From Bradyrhizobium sp. CB1717 (GTDB lineage: Bacteria; Pseudomonadota; Alphaproteobacteria; Rhizobiales; Xanthobacteraceae), in assembly GCF_029714325.1 (NCBI RefSeq), contig NZ_CP121666.1, positions 682,001-746,000 of the forward strand: 64,000 bases of DNA, in the 5' to 3' direction. Both the position numbers and the translations under genes were made by a program. Shown in pieces: positions 1 to 12,825 of this stretch. Under the pieces are notes generated by a model, which was given only the letters and a program-made list of their open reading frames with translations, searched no databases and was not told the DNA's origin. Numbering within the stretch: position 1 is the first letter of the stretch; each line of letters opens with the position of its first letter.

Positions 1-1
1 C

Positions 2-349
2 GGCGCACTCAGTGCGCAAGGACAGACCATCGCCTGGATGGTGATCTTCTTCTTTGCCTCGCCCGCCGCGAGCGCGGCCTATCTCACCGTCAGCGAGACC
101 TTCCCGCTGGAAGTGCGCGCACTGGCGATCGCGGTGTTCTATGCGATCGGCACCGGCATCGGCGGCGTGATCGGGCCGGCATTGTTCGGCGCGCTGATCG
201 ATACGGGATCGCGCACCAGCGTGTTCGCCGGCTATCTGCTGGGTGCCTTCCTGATGATCGCGGCCGCGATCGTGGCGTGGCGCTATGCCGTCTCCGCGGA
301 ACGAAAATCGCTCGAACAAATCGCGCGGCCGCTCGCCTTTATGGAGTAG
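2..349 (+). CDS. MFS transporter, C-terminal part (5' end outside window)
   Basis: The reading frame is open from the first bases, so this is the last ~115 residues of a longer inner-membrane protein. It shows three hydrophobic segments, and the stretch YLTVSETFPLEVRALAIAVF followed by a glycine-rich helix (GTGIGGVIGP) is typical of the C-terminal half of major facilitator symporters of the sugar/metabolite type. Substrate cannot be told from this fragment. It ends 4 bp before otsB, so the two may be co-transcribed, although no functional link to trehalose is shown. Confidence 0.8.
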   Translation, partial: GALSAQGQTIAWMVIFFFASPAASAAYLTVSETFPLEVRALAIAVFYAIGTGIGGVIGPALFGALIDTGSRTSVFAGYLLGAFLMIAAAIVAWRYAVSAERKSLEQIARPLAFME

Positions 350-353
350 ACTG

Positions 354-1175
354 ATGAAATCGGAACTTGCGGACATGTCGATGGTCGACGAACGCGCCGA
401 GCGCAACGACAACGAGAAGCCGGATGCGGTGCCGGTGCCGCATGCGCTCGTCCCGCATCTCGACGAGACTGCGATCCTGCTCGACATCGACGGCACGCTG
501 CTCGACCTGATGCCGACGCCGCGCGAGGTGTGGGTGCCGCCCGGCCTGTCGGAGACGCTCAACCGGCTGACAGAGCGCACCTCCGGAGCGCTGGCGCTGG
601 TCAGCGGCCGCTCGCTCAACGACATCGACCTGATCTTCGCGCCCGACGTCTTCCGCGCCGTCGCAGGCCACGGCGCGGAGATGCGATTGTCGGTAGACAA
701 CGAAGCGGATGACGTGCACGCGCCGCCGCTGGACAAGGAGCTGAAGCGGCGGCTCGCCGCGATCGCCAAGCTTTCGCCCGGCATCCTGCTCGAGGACAAG
801 GGCTATTCGCTGGCGCTGCATTACCGCCTCGCGCCGCATGCCGAAAAGGCGATCTACGAATCCGTCTCGCTGATCCGCGCCGACCTGCCCAGCGCGCCCA
901 TCGAGGTGCTGCCGGGCAAGTTCGTCTGCGAGATCAAGCATTCCGGCTTCACCAAGGCGAGCGGCGTGCGCGAATTGATGAAACATGAACCTTTTCGGGG
1001 GCGCCGGCCGCTGTTCATCGGTGACGACGTCACGGATGAGACGGTGTTTGCGATCATGCCCGACATGGACGGGCTCGCCTTCTCGGTCGGCCGCCGCGCC
1101 ATGGGCGTGAATGGTCACTTCGATGCGCCCGCCGATGTGCGCATGTTCCTCGCGCGCCTGCTCGATCCAAGGTGA
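354..1175 (+). CDS. otsB: Trehalose-6-phosphate phosphatase
   Basis: Removes the phosphate from trehalose 6-phosphate, the second step of OtsAB trehalose synthesis in the cytoplasm. The 273-residue protein has the HAD nucleophile motif DIDGTL at about residues 44-49 and the acidic motif GDDVTDE at about 223-229, which binds Mg2+. Length fits bacterial OtsB. I start at the ATG just after the upstream MFS stop; the open frame runs further 5' but only over the MFS gene. otsA follows on the same strand after a 238-bp gap in which I see no gene, so they may be transcribed separately. Trehalose is an osmo- and desiccation protectant in rhizobia (family knowledge). Confidence 0.93.
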   Translation: MKSELADMSMVDERAERNDNEKPDAVPVPHALVPHLDETAILLDIDGTLLDLMPTPREVWVPPGLSETLNRLTERTSGALALVSGRSLNDIDLIFAPDVFRAVAGHGAEMRLSVDNEADDVHAPPLDKELKRRLAAIAKLSPGILLEDKGYSLALHYRLAPHAEKAIYESVSLIRADLPSAPIEVLPGKFVCEIKHSGFTKASGVRELMKHEPFRGRRPLFIGDDVTDETVFAIMPDMDGLAFSVGRRAMGVNGHFDAPADVRMFLARLLDPR

Positions 1176-1413
1176 AACGAAGGCAGCGCCACGTCACAGA
1201 CACAATGCCATCGGCACAGCGTCATTGCGCGGCGTAATGCACGCTCGCAACAAGGTCGCGAATGCTGTCTTTGCAGTGAAATTTCGGGTTCCGCAGGCGA
1301 AACCTGCTCCAACGCGCATGCCCGATTTTGGTTTCAATCCGAAGAAATCATGACAGGAACCATATTGATGAACGGCAGTTAAACGGGGTGGAATGAACAG
1401 GAGGGGACGACCT

Positions 1414-2877
1414 GTGAACTTAGTCGTCGTTTCAAATCGCGTCGCCCGCGGCAAGCCGAATGAACCCATGACGGGCGGCCTCGCTGCAGCATTGCTTCCG
1501 GTTGTCGAGCATTCAGGGGCCATCTGGGTGGGGTCTTCAGGCCGCGTGCGTGACGGCCATCAGAAGGAACCATTTGCCGAGATCGAAGCGCTGGGTACGG
1601 GCGCGATCGCAACGCTGGATCTGCCGGCGGCCCATTACGGCGGCTATTACGAAGGTTTTGCCAATTCGGCGTTGTGGCCGGCTCTGCATTCGCGCAGCGA
1701 TCTGATCCGCGTCTCACGCGAGGATTACGTCAGCTATCGCGAGGTCAACGCCTTCATGGCGCGCGCCTTGATGCGTTTCCGCAAGGCCCGGACCGCGTTC
1801 TGGGTGCAGGATTATCATTTCCTCGCGCTCGGCGCGGAGCTGCGCGAACTCGGCGTCGACGATCCGATCGGCTTCTTCCTGCACACGCCCTGGCCAGTGA
1901 CCGCGGTGATGCAGGGCGTGCCCAATCATCGCGAGCTGATCACGGCGATGCTGGCCTATGATCTGCTCGGCTTCCAGACCGAGGAAGACCTGCAGAATTT
2001 TCTCGGCTATGTCGGCGGCGAGCTTGGCCTTGCCATCGAAGACGGTGTCGTGGTCTCGCAGCACGGTCGCACGCGCTGCGAAGTCTTCCCCATCGGCATC
2101 GATGCGGAGAAATTCGCAGCCTATGCCGCCAAGTCGGCATCGCATCCCGACGTGTCGCGACTGCGCCGCAGCCTCAATGGCGAGCGGCTCGCGATCGGCG
2201 TCGACCGGCTCGACTATTCCAAGGGCCTCGTCAACCGCATCAGCGCGTTCGACCGGCTCTGGACCGAGCAGCCGCAGTTTTCGCGCAGCATCTCGCTGCT
2301 TCAGATCGCCAATCCCTCGCGCGGCGCGATCGAGGCCTATGGCAATCTCCAGAACGAGGTCGCGCGTCTCGTCACCGACGTCAACGGCCGTCACGGCGAG
2401 GTCGACTGGACGCCGATCCGCTATCTGAACAAGGGTTTTAGCCAGGCCGTGCTCGCGGGGCTCTACCGAACCGCGCAGGTCGGCGTGGTGACGCCGCTGC
2501 ATGACGGCATGAACTTGGTTGCCAAGGAGTATGTCGCCGCGCAAAACCCGGCCGATCCCGGCGTGCTCGTGCTGTCGAAGTTTGCCGGCGCCGCCAACGA
2601 GCTCGACGCCGCACTGCAGGTCAATCCGCACGACATCGACGGCATGGCGCGCGCGATCGCGATCGCAGCCTCGATGCCGCTCACCGAGCGCAAGATGCGC
2701 TGGGACGCGATGATGAAGAAGCTGCGCGGGCACACCATTCAGCAATGGTCCACCGATTTCGTCACTGAACTGGAAAAGTGCCGCACGCAGAAGGCCGCCG
2801 TCGCCCCGCTCGCCGCCCAGCCGCCGCAAGCGCTGCGCTGGCTGAAGTCGGCGATATCGGGTGTGCGGTTGATTTAG
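1414..2877 (+). CDS. otsA: Trehalose-6-phosphate synthase (GT20)
   Basis: Joins UDP-glucose and glucose 6-phosphate to trehalose 6-phosphate. Visible GT20 motifs are the N-terminal glycine loop TGGLAAALLP, WVQDYHFLALG, the phosphate/UDP-binding GVDRLDYSKG and HDGMNLVAKEY near the C-terminal Rossmann domain. The GTG at 1414 is chosen because AGGAGGGG at 1399-1406 sits 7 bases upstream; this Shine-Dalgarno lies downstream of the in-frame ATG at 1393, so that ATG would have no ribosome site. The protein is 487 residues, and the hydrophobic strand NLVVVSNR then starts at residue 2, as usual in the family. It works with the upstream otsB. Confidence 0.95.
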   Translation: MNLVVVSNRVARGKPNEPMTGGLAAALLPVVEHSGAIWVGSSGRVRDGHQKEPFAEIEALGTGAIATLDLPAAHYGGYYEGFANSALWPALHSRSDLIRVSREDYVSYREVNAFMARALMRFRKARTAFWVQDYHFLALGAELRELGVDDPIGFFLHTPWPVTAVMQGVPNHRELITAMLAYDLLGFQTEEDLQNFLGYVGGELGLAIEDGVVVSQHGRTRCEVFPIGIDAEKFAAYAAKSASHPDVSRLRRSLNGERLAIGVDRLDYSKGLVNRISAFDRLWTEQPQFSRSISLLQIANPSRGAIEAYGNLQNEVARLVTDVNGRHGEVDWTPIRYLNKGFSQAVLAGLYRTAQVGVVTPLHDGMNLVAKEYVAAQNPADPGVLVLSKFAGAANELDAALQVNPHDIDGMARAIAIAASMPLTERKMRWDAMMKKLRGHTIQQWSTDFVTELEKCRTQKAAVAPLAAQPPQALRWLKSAISGVRLI

Positions 2878-2886
2878 CCTCCTCTC

Positions 2887-2912
2887 CCTCTCCCCGTTCT
2901 TACGGGGAGAGG
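2887..2912. terminator. Strong hairpin between convergent genes
   Basis: An 11-bp perfect inverted repeat (CCTCTCCCCGT / ACGGGGAGAGG) with a TCTT loop lies between otsA and the convergent gene at 2927-3268. It has no long T run, but its place suits a two-way transcription stop. Similar CTCTCCCC palindromes belong to a dispersed repeat type seen again at 16002-16140. Confidence 0.5.
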
Positions 2913-2926
2913 TGAAAACGAAAGCT

Positions 2927-3268
2927 TCAATAGCAATACGACACGCCCTCCAGGATCGCGCATTGTCGCTTGTTCGGCGCGTTGGGATCGTCCAGCGGCA
3001 CCATGCCCTTGCCCTGGCCGACGAACACGCCGGGCCCGACATGCACCGAGCTCTTGTTGCCGATGATGACGCTCTGATGCGGCGTCGAGCTCGAGCGCGT
3101 TCCGTCCGGCCAGAGGATGGCATCGCCCGACAGCACCCCGCGCCGCCCGTCGTCGCAGCTGACATCGACGCCCTGCCGGGTGCAGACCTGTGCCAGGGCC
3201 GGCACGGCAAAGGCGGAGCCGAGGGCCGAAATCAGGCCCAGCGCGGCGATGGTGTTGCGGATGGTCAT
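2927..3268 (-). CDS. Small secreted protein of unknown function
   Basis: A 113-residue protein with a clear Sec signal peptide: MTIRN, a hydrophobic core (AALGLISALGSAF) and a likely cleavage site after AVPALA. The mature part of ~90 residues has four cysteines (VCTRQ, VSCDD, RQCAI, SYCY), which may form two disulfides in the periplasm, and glycine-rich turns (VHVGPGVFVGQGKG). I do not recognise a family. It stands alone, convergent with otsA and divergent from the tRNA-Ser side. Confidence 0.7.
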   Translation of the reverse strand: MTIRNTIAALGLISALGSAFAVPALAQVCTRQGVDVSCDDGRRGVLSGDAILWPDGTRSSSTPHQSVIIGNKSSVHVGPGVFVGQGKGMVPLDDPNAPNKRQCAILEGVSYCY

Positions 3269-3464
3269 GGCGTCCCCGGTCGTGTTTGGTGGCCTCAGGT
3301 GAATCGTCGCGCCAAACCCGCCTCCGGTTCAGTCCTCGGGCGGTTCCGCAGGGCCCGCCTGCGCCTGATATTATTGTTTAAATACAACATCTTACGGAAA
3401 ATTCACCCGATTTTCCCGCGATCCCTTGCAAAATCACCGGCGCCCCTTCAAGAGAGGGCGCTCC

Positions 3465-3554
3465 GGAGAGATGGCCGAGTGGCTTAAGGCGCACGCTTGG
3501 AAAGCGTGTGTGCGGGAAACCGTACCGTGGGTTCGAATCCCACTCTCTCCGCCA
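3465..3554 (+). tRNA. tRNA-Ser (anticodon GGA)
   Basis: A 90-nt class II tRNA. The acceptor arms GGAGAGA (3465-3471) and TCTCTCC (3544-3550) pair fully, with discriminator G and an encoded CCA at 3552-3554. The D arm (TGGCCGAGTGG), the anticodon stem CGCTT-GGA-AAGCG, a long variable arm and the T loop GGTTCGAATCC are all present. Anticodon GGA reads UCC and UCU serine codons. No phage-like integrase or duplicated 3' end is visible nearby. Confidence 0.98.
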
Positions 3555-3559
3555 GACCC

Positions 3560-4513
3560 TCATCTCACCAATTTCCACCTCCCATCCCCCGTGCGCTTCA
3601 GCGTGGGGTCATTCACCCGCACATGCTCCGCCAAAAAATCGATGAAGGCGCGCACGCGCGCCGGGAGCGGCGCGGTGTGACCGACATAGACGGCGTGGAT
3701 GTCTTCGCGGTCGCCGGGATTGTAGCCTTGCAGAACCGGGACGAGGCGGCCGGCTTCGATGTCGGGGCCGATGTGGAACAGGGCGAGGCGGGCTAGTCCC
3801 ACGCCGCCGAGGCAGAGGCGCCGGGCGGCTTCGCCGTCACTGGCGCGCGCGATCGGCGGCGGCACGGCTTCCTCGGTGCGATCGCCGCGCCGGAATGGCC
3901 AGCCGCCGCGGATGCGCGAAAAGGTCCAGCCGATGCCGCGGTGATCGGCAAGATCCTCGGGCGTCTTCGGTGTGCCGAAACGCGCCAGGTAGTTTGGGGC
4001 GCCGACCACCACCATGCGGCTGGTGCCGAGCTTGCGCGCGATCAGGCGCGAAGTCTTCAGAGGCCCGACGCGGATGGCGACGTCGGCGCGCTCCTGCATC
4101 AGGTCGATCAGCGTATCGGTCAGCATGAGGTCGAGCGTGATTTCGGGATGCTGTTCGAGGAAGCGCGGGATAAGCGGCATCACGTGCAGCATGCCGAAGG
4201 GGATGTTGCTGTTGACCGTGAGGCGGCCGCGCGGCGCGGCCCCCGAGGCCGCCTCGCGCTCGGCTTCCTCCATCTCGCTGAGGATGCGCACGGCGCGGTC
4301 GTAAAAGGCCTGGCCTTCCTCGGTCAGCGTCAGCTTGCGCGTGGTGCGGTTGATCAGGCGTGAGCCGAGCCGCACCTCCAGCCGCGAGATCAGCTTGCTC
4401 ACGCCCGACGGCGTCAGGCGCAGTTTTCGCGCGGCCTGGGTGAAGCCGCCGAGGTCGACGACGCGGACGAAGACCTCCATCTCGGCCGAGCGGTTGGTGT
4501 CGAATCGGGCCAT
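3560..4513 (-). CDS. LysR-family transcriptional regulator
   Basis: A 317-residue DNA-binding regulator. The N-terminal winged helix-turn-helix spans about residues 8-66 (EMEVFVRVVDLGGFTQAAR, then LTPSGVSKLISRLEVRLG), followed by a periplasmic-binding-protein-like effector domain starting at GRLTVNSNIPFG. It is divergent from an MFS exporter and an aldo/keto reductase, with a 98-bp gap between start codons. LysR proteins usually control the divergent neighbour, so these two genes are the likely targets (inference). The effector is unknown. The reading stops 6 bp after the tRNA-Ser. Confidence 0.92.
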   Translation of the reverse strand: MARFDTNRSAEMEVFVRVVDLGGFTQAARKLRLTPSGVSKLISRLEVRLGSRLINRTTRKLTLTEEGQAFYDRAVRILSEMEEAEREAASGAAPRGRLTVNSNIPFGMLHVMPLIPRFLEQHPEITLDLMLTDTLIDLMQERADVAIRVGPLKTSRLIARKLGTSRMVVVGAPNYLARFGTPKTPEDLADHRGIGWTFSRIRGGWPFRRGDRTEEAVPPPIARASDGEAARRLCLGGVGLARLALFHIGPDIEAGRLVPVLQGYNPGDREDIHAVYVGHTAPLPARVRAFIDFLAEHVRVNDPTLKRTGDGRWKLVR

Positions 4514-4611
4514 GTTGAATTCACGTCACAAATGATTGGATTGAGGACATTCTAATGGTTTTGCCGCGATGCAGCTATCTGCGTGGCTCGTCTCATCCAT
4601 TGGAGCAACGC

Positions 4612-5793
4612 ATGCCTCCCGCCGTCCTCGCGCTCACCGCCGGTGCCTTCGGCATCGGCACCACCGAATTCATCATCATGGGCCTCTTGCTCCAGGTCGC
4701 CGCCGAGATGCACGTCTCCGTGCCGGTCGCGGGCCTGCTGATCTCGGGCTATGCGCTCGGCGTCTTCGTCGGTGCGCCGGTGCTGACCTTGGCCACGCGA
4801 CGGCTGCCGCGCAAAACTGTGCTGCTGGCGCTGATGGCGATCTTCACGCTCGGCAATGCCGCCTGCGCGCTCGCGCCGAACTATGAACTGCTGATGGCGG
4901 CGCGGGTGCTCACCTCGCTCGCCCACGGCACGTTTTTCGGCGTCGGCTCGGTCGTCGCCACCGGCCTCGTCGCCGAGGACAAGCGCGCCTCGGCCATCGC
5001 GACCATGTTCATCGGCCTCACGGTCGCAACGCTGCTGGGCGTGCCCTTCGGCGCCTGGTTCGGCCTGATGCTCGGCTGGCGCGCGGCGTTCTGGGCGGTG
5101 ACTGCGATCGGCGTGATGGCGTTCGTGGTGGTCGCAGTGCTCGTCCCCGGTCATGTCGGCAAGGGCGACAAGCCGATCTCGCTTGCTGAGGAAGTCGCGG
5201 TGCTCGGCCGTCCGCAGGTGCTGCTCGGCCTTGCCATGACCGTGTTCGGCTTTGCCGGCCTGTTCGTCGTCTTCACCTATATCCAGCCGATCCTGACGCG
5301 CTTCACCGGCTTTTCGGAAACCGCGGTGTCGCCGATCCTTCTGGTGTTCGGCGTTGGGCTTGCGATCGGCAATGTCGCCGGCGGCAAGCTCGCCGACCGT
5401 GGCCTTGCGCGCGCCCTGATCGGTACGCTTGCCGCGCTCGCCCTCGTGTTGCTCGGCCTTGCCGCTGTGCTGTCGATCAAGATCATCAGTGTCGTGCTGA
5501 TCCTGCTGCTCGGCATCGCCGCCTTCGCAACCGTCGCGCCGCTCCAGCTTCGCGTGCTGGAAGCCGCCGGTCCCAGTGGCCGTACGCTCGCCTCCAGCCT
5601 CAACATCGCCGCGTTCAACCTCGGCAACGCGCTGGGGGCCTGGGCCGGCGGTGTCACCATCGATCGCGGGCTCGGCCTCTCGGCGCTGCCGCTGGTCGCT
5701 GCCGGCATCACTGCGATCGGCCTCGTGCTGGCGCTGTGGAACCTCCAGCTCGATCGCACGGCGACAGCAGTCGCGGCGTGCCCGGCGGAATAG
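4612..5793 (+). CDS. MFS exporter of the AraJ/YdhP (DHA1) type
   Basis: A 393-residue inner-membrane protein with about 12 hydrophobic segments. It opens with ALTAGAFGIGTTEFIIMGLL, the hallmark of arabinose-efflux/DHA1 permeases. The motif A-like loop after the second helix (LATRRLPRKTVLLALM) and the LMAARVLTSLAHGTFFGVGS segment also fit. I start at the ATG at 4612, with GGAG at 4602-4605, rather than the in-frame ATG at 4555, which has no ribosome site and adds 19 non-hydrophobic residues. The stop lies inside the Shine-Dalgarno region of the next gene (aldo/keto reductase), so the two form a tight operon. Substrate unknown; probably drug or metabolite export. Confidence 0.9.
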   Translation: MPPAVLALTAGAFGIGTTEFIIMGLLLQVAAEMHVSVPVAGLLISGYALGVFVGAPVLTLATRRLPRKTVLLALMAIFTLGNAACALAPNYELLMAARVLTSLAHGTFFGVGSVVATGLVAEDKRASAIATMFIGLTVATLLGVPFGAWFGLMLGWRAAFWAVTAIGVMAFVVVAVLVPGHVGKGDKPISLAEEVAVLGRPQVLLGLAMTVFGFAGLFVVFTYIQPILTRFTGFSETAVSPILLVFGVGLAIGNVAGGKLADRGLARALIGTLAALALVLLGLAAVLSIKIISVVLILLLGIAAFATVAPLQLRVLEAAGPSGRTLASSLNIAAFNLGNALGAWAGGVTIDRGLGLSALPLVAAGITAIGLVLALWNLQLDRTATAVAACPAE

Positions 5794-5803
5794 GAGAGTG
5801 ATC

Positions 5804-6838
5804 ATGGAATACCGCAATCTCGGCGCATCCGGGCTCAAGGTCCCGGTCCTCAGCTTCGGCACCGGCACGTTCGGCGGCCAGGGCCCGCTGTTCTCCGCCT
5901 GGGGCCGCAGCGGCATTGAGGAGGCCCGCAGGCTGGTCGACATCTGCCTCGATGCCGGCGTCAACCTGTTCGACAGTGCCGACGTTTATTCGAACGGCGC
6001 CTCCGAGGAGATCCTCGGTGCCGCGATCAAGGGCCGCCGCGACAAGGTGCTGATTTCCACCAAGATGAGCCTGCCGATGGGCGATGGCCCGCTCGACGCC
6101 GGCTCGTCGCGGCAGCGACTGCTCGCCTCGGTCGATGCGGCGCTGCGCCGGCTTGGCACTGATACCATCGACCTGCTTCAACTCCATGCTTTCGACGCCT
6201 TCACGCCGATCGAGGAGGTGCTGTCCACGCTCGATACGCTCGTACGCGCCGGCAAGCTGCGCTATGTCGGCGTCTCGAATTTCGCCGGCTGGCAGTTGAT
6301 GAAGTCGCTCGCCATCGCGGACCGCCATGGCTGGCCGCGCTATGTCGCGCACCAGGTCTATTACTCGCTGCTCGGCCGCGACTATGAATGGGAGCTGATG
6401 CCGCTCGCGCGCGATCAGGGCGTCGGCGCGCTGGTCTGGAGCCCGCTGGGCTGGGGCCGGCTCACCGGAAAGATCCGGCGCGGCCAGCCGCTGCCGGAAG
6501 CGAGCCGCCTGCACGCCACCGCACAGTTCGGCCCGCCCGTGGACGAGGCGCGCCTCTACGCCGTCGTCGACGTATTGGACGCGATTGCCGCAGAGACCGG
6601 CCATACCGTGCCCCAGGTCGCGATCGCCTGGCTGCTGTCGCGCCCCACGGTCTCCTCCGTGATCATCGGCGCGCGCGACGAGGCGCAGCTGCGCGACAAT
6701 CTCGGCGCCGTCGGCTGGACGCTGAGCGCGGATCAGATCAGGCGGCTCGACGAAGTCAGCGCGGTGATGCCGCCTTATCCCTATTATCCCTACTGCGTCC
6801 AGGAAGGCTTTGCGCGGCTCAATCCACCGCCCGTGTAG
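5804..6838 (+). CDS. Aldo/keto reductase
   Basis: An NAD(P)H-dependent oxidoreductase of 344 residues with a TIM-barrel fold. The catalytic tetrad is visible: Asp and Tyr in LFDSADVYSNGASEE, Lys in KVLISTKMS and His in LLQLHAFD. The C-terminal SVIIGARDEAQLRDN is the cofactor-binding stretch. It belongs to the YhdN/Tas-like group, which acts on aldehydes and ketones; the true substrate is not evident. ATG 5804 follows AGGAGAG and lies 10 bp after the MFS stop. Control by the divergent LysR regulator is plausible. Confidence 0.92.
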   Translation: MEYRNLGASGLKVPVLSFGTGTFGGQGPLFSAWGRSGIEEARRLVDICLDAGVNLFDSADVYSNGASEEILGAAIKGRRDKVLISTKMSLPMGDGPLDAGSSRQRLLASVDAALRRLGTDTIDLLQLHAFDAFTPIEEVLSTLDTLVRAGKLRYVGVSNFAGWQLMKSLAIADRHGWPRYVAHQVYYSLLGRDYEWELMPLARDQGVGALVWSPLGWGRLTGKIRRGQPLPEASRLHATAQFGPPVDEARLYAVVDVLDAIAAETGHTVPQVAIAWLLSRPTVSSVIIGARDEAQLRDNLGAVGWTLSADQIRRLDEVSAVMPPYPYYPYCVQEGFARLNPPPV

Positions 6839-6842
6839 GGGG

Positions 6843-11080
<4,238 letters not shown>

Positions 11081-11128
11081 TGCCATGCGCAAGGGCTCCG
11101 CGTCACGCGCGGAGCCCGCGGGGACCGG

Positions 11129-12442
11129 TCAGTTGGTCAGATGCGCGGAGGCGATCGCCTTCTGGAACAGCGCGTTCAGCGCGTCGGTGATGCTCGAATC
11201 GCTCGAGACCTCGTAGTAATAGCCCGACGTCGCGCAGGCCTGCATCTTGGTCGCGATCGAGCTGCGCCACGGCGCGATGTAGGTGTTGTACCAGCTGTTG
11301 TTGGTGATCGCGAGATAGGTGGTGTAGAGCACCGCGATCTTGACGCCGCGCGCCTTGATGGTGTCGCAGATCGTCGTCGTCAGCGGCTCCTGGCATCGGC
11401 CCGACGAGCTGATCACGGTCTGAGTGCAGCTCGAAGGGTAGTAGTAGTCGGCAACGCCGTCCGCGACGAAGAACAGCCATTTCTGCGGCGAGGACGAGGA
11501 GCCATCGCCGGGGGTCGGAATCGCGCCGTTCATCGACGACAGGATGCCGTCGAAATCCGTACACATGTCGTTGTTGTAATTGGTGTAGGGAATTGTCATC
11601 AGGTCGACGGCGGAAACCGCTGTCTTCACCGAAGAGAGGCTCGAGGTCAGCGCCGAGATCGTGGTCAGGCCGATCGAGGCGTAATCGCTGCCCATGGTGT
11701 AGACCGCCATCCGGTACTGGTTGCTGACGAGCTGGCTCGCGGTCGCCGTGTCCGTCAGCGACTGCGTTGCGTCCCGCACCAGGTCGATCCGCATCTTGAT
11801 CCCGAGCTTCTTCGCGGTCGAATAATAACTGTTGGTCTGTTTGGTCTTCTTCGAGCTCGACGTGTAGGTGTCATGGCAGGCGAAGGCGCAGCTATCGGAT
11901 GTCGCATTCTGTAACGCAGTCATGTCGGCCGTGGTGGCGCCGAGCCCCTGCGACGGCGAGTTGTCCAGCAGCACGTAGAAGTCGATGTAGGACGGCAGCG
12001 AGGCCGCCGCGCTAGATGTGGCAGAGAACTCCAGGGTCTTGTAGCCCAGGATTCCCATGAAATAGGTCGTCACCGACGACGACGCCGTTCCCGTGGCGGT
12101 GCGCGCGGTGACGCTGTCGGTCACGGTGATGGTCACCGAGCCCGTCGCCAGGCCGTATGCGGACATCTGCCCGGTAAAGGTGTTCAGCGCATCGCTCTGC
12201 GCGGCCGATGCGCTCTTGGTGATCTCGCTCTTGGCGGTCGCAACCAGCACGGCGGTGTCGAGCGCGGCGATCAGCTTTGTTCTCGCCCGCGCGGCGAGGG
12301 AGTAGTCGACGGCGGCGCCGACGAAGGACAGCAGCGGCACCAGCGCCAGCGCGAAGATGACGGCGATGTTGCCGCGTCGATCGGAGACGAAGCGCGAGAG
12401 CAGGTGACCTCTGGTGACGTTCGTCAAGCCGGCATGTCCCAA
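11129..12442 (-). CDS. TadG-like protein with von Willebrand A domain (paralogue 1)
   Basis: A 437-residue envelope protein. Residues ~18-50 form a TadE/TadG-type start: a positively charged end (SDRRGNIAVIF) followed by one membrane helix, as in Flp/Tad pilus assembly proteins. A von Willebrand A domain follows, with the metal-site motif DNSPS at 160-164 and FFVADGVAD further on. A CAFACHD motif (residues 185-191, C-x3-C-H) lies in an insertion. A paralogue with the same layout is at 49225-50556. No other tad/cpa genes are in the window, so its role (pilus-linked, or a separate surface protein) is open. It is divergent from the methionine pair. Confidence 0.85.
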   Translation of the reverse strand: MGHAGLTNVTRGHLLSRFVSDRRGNIAVIFALALVPLLSFVGAAVDYSLAARARTKLIAALDTAVLVATAKSEITKSASAAQSDALNTFTGQMSAYGLATGSVTITVTDSVTARTATGTASSSVTTYFMGILGYKTLEFSATSSAAASLPSYIDFYVLLDNSPSQGLGATTADMTALQNATSDSCAFACHDTYTSSSKKTKQTNSYYSTAKKLGIKMRIDLVRDATQSLTDTATASQLVSNQYRMAVYTMGSDYASIGLTTISALTSSLSSVKTAVSAVDLMTIPYTNYNNDMCTDFDGILSSMNGAIPTPGDGSSSSPQKWLFFVADGVADYYYPSSCTQTVISSSGRCQEPLTTTICDTIKARGVKIAVLYTTYLAITNNSWYNTYIAPWRSSIATKMQACATSGYYYEVSSDSSITDALNALFQKAIASAHLTN

Positions 12443-12725
12443 AGCTGGAAACGATGCGCGAGCGTAAAGTCGACGAACTTACGCAACGATTGACCGTGGC
12501 ATGATCGTTCGTGTCCGCCGATTGCGGATCGTGTCGCCGGAGCTTTGAGAGACGTTGCGAAACGATTGGGGCGGGGGCTCATGCCGCGCCGTGGCGGAGC
12601 GGATGCGGGTGGCACTTCCGGCCGGGCTCGCCATGGTGCATCAATTCGTTAATCCGATTTAACTCGGATTTCAGACGATTCACCAACAACCGTTAGGGTT
12701 ACTTCCTCGATCTCTAGGCGAATTA
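12443..12725. other. Intergenic region with a 7-bp hairpin
   Basis: The 383-bp gap between the divergent TadG-like and metY genes starts here. Positions 12651-12670 form AATCCGA / TCGGATT with a TTTAAC loop. The rest, up to 12650, shows no gene, repeat or clear promoter to me. Confidence 0.35.
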
Positions 12726-12818
12726 TTGTCCGCTTTACCACCCGCCTCTAACAGAGGGACGGCGGACAACGCACATGCCTCATACAGGCCAATAAGTGCG
12801 GCCCGCTCCACGCGGAGG
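12726..12818 (+). promoter_or_regulatory. Candidate structured leader of the methionine pair
   Basis: Just upstream of metY an 8-bp perfect stem, TTGTCCGC (12726-12733) with GCGGACAA (12762-12769), encloses a second hairpin, CCTCT/AGAGG (12745-12757). Further on, CTCC (12806-12809) can pair with GGAG (12814-12817), which is the metY Shine-Dalgarno, inside flanking GTGC/GCAC (12796-12799 and 12821-12824). This would allow translation control. I do not find the conserved core of the SAM-II riboswitch, the class expected in this group, so the identity is unknown. Confidence 0.35.
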
Positions 12819-12825
12819 TGGCACG

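Noticed and set aside
3465..3554. tRNA-Ser as an integration site of a genomic island
   Set aside because: No integrase, no duplicated tRNA 3' end and no change in gene character is seen on either side.
12640..12825. SAM-II riboswitch before metY
   Set aside because: I looked for the conserved core of that class and did not find it; only a generic foldable leader is reported.
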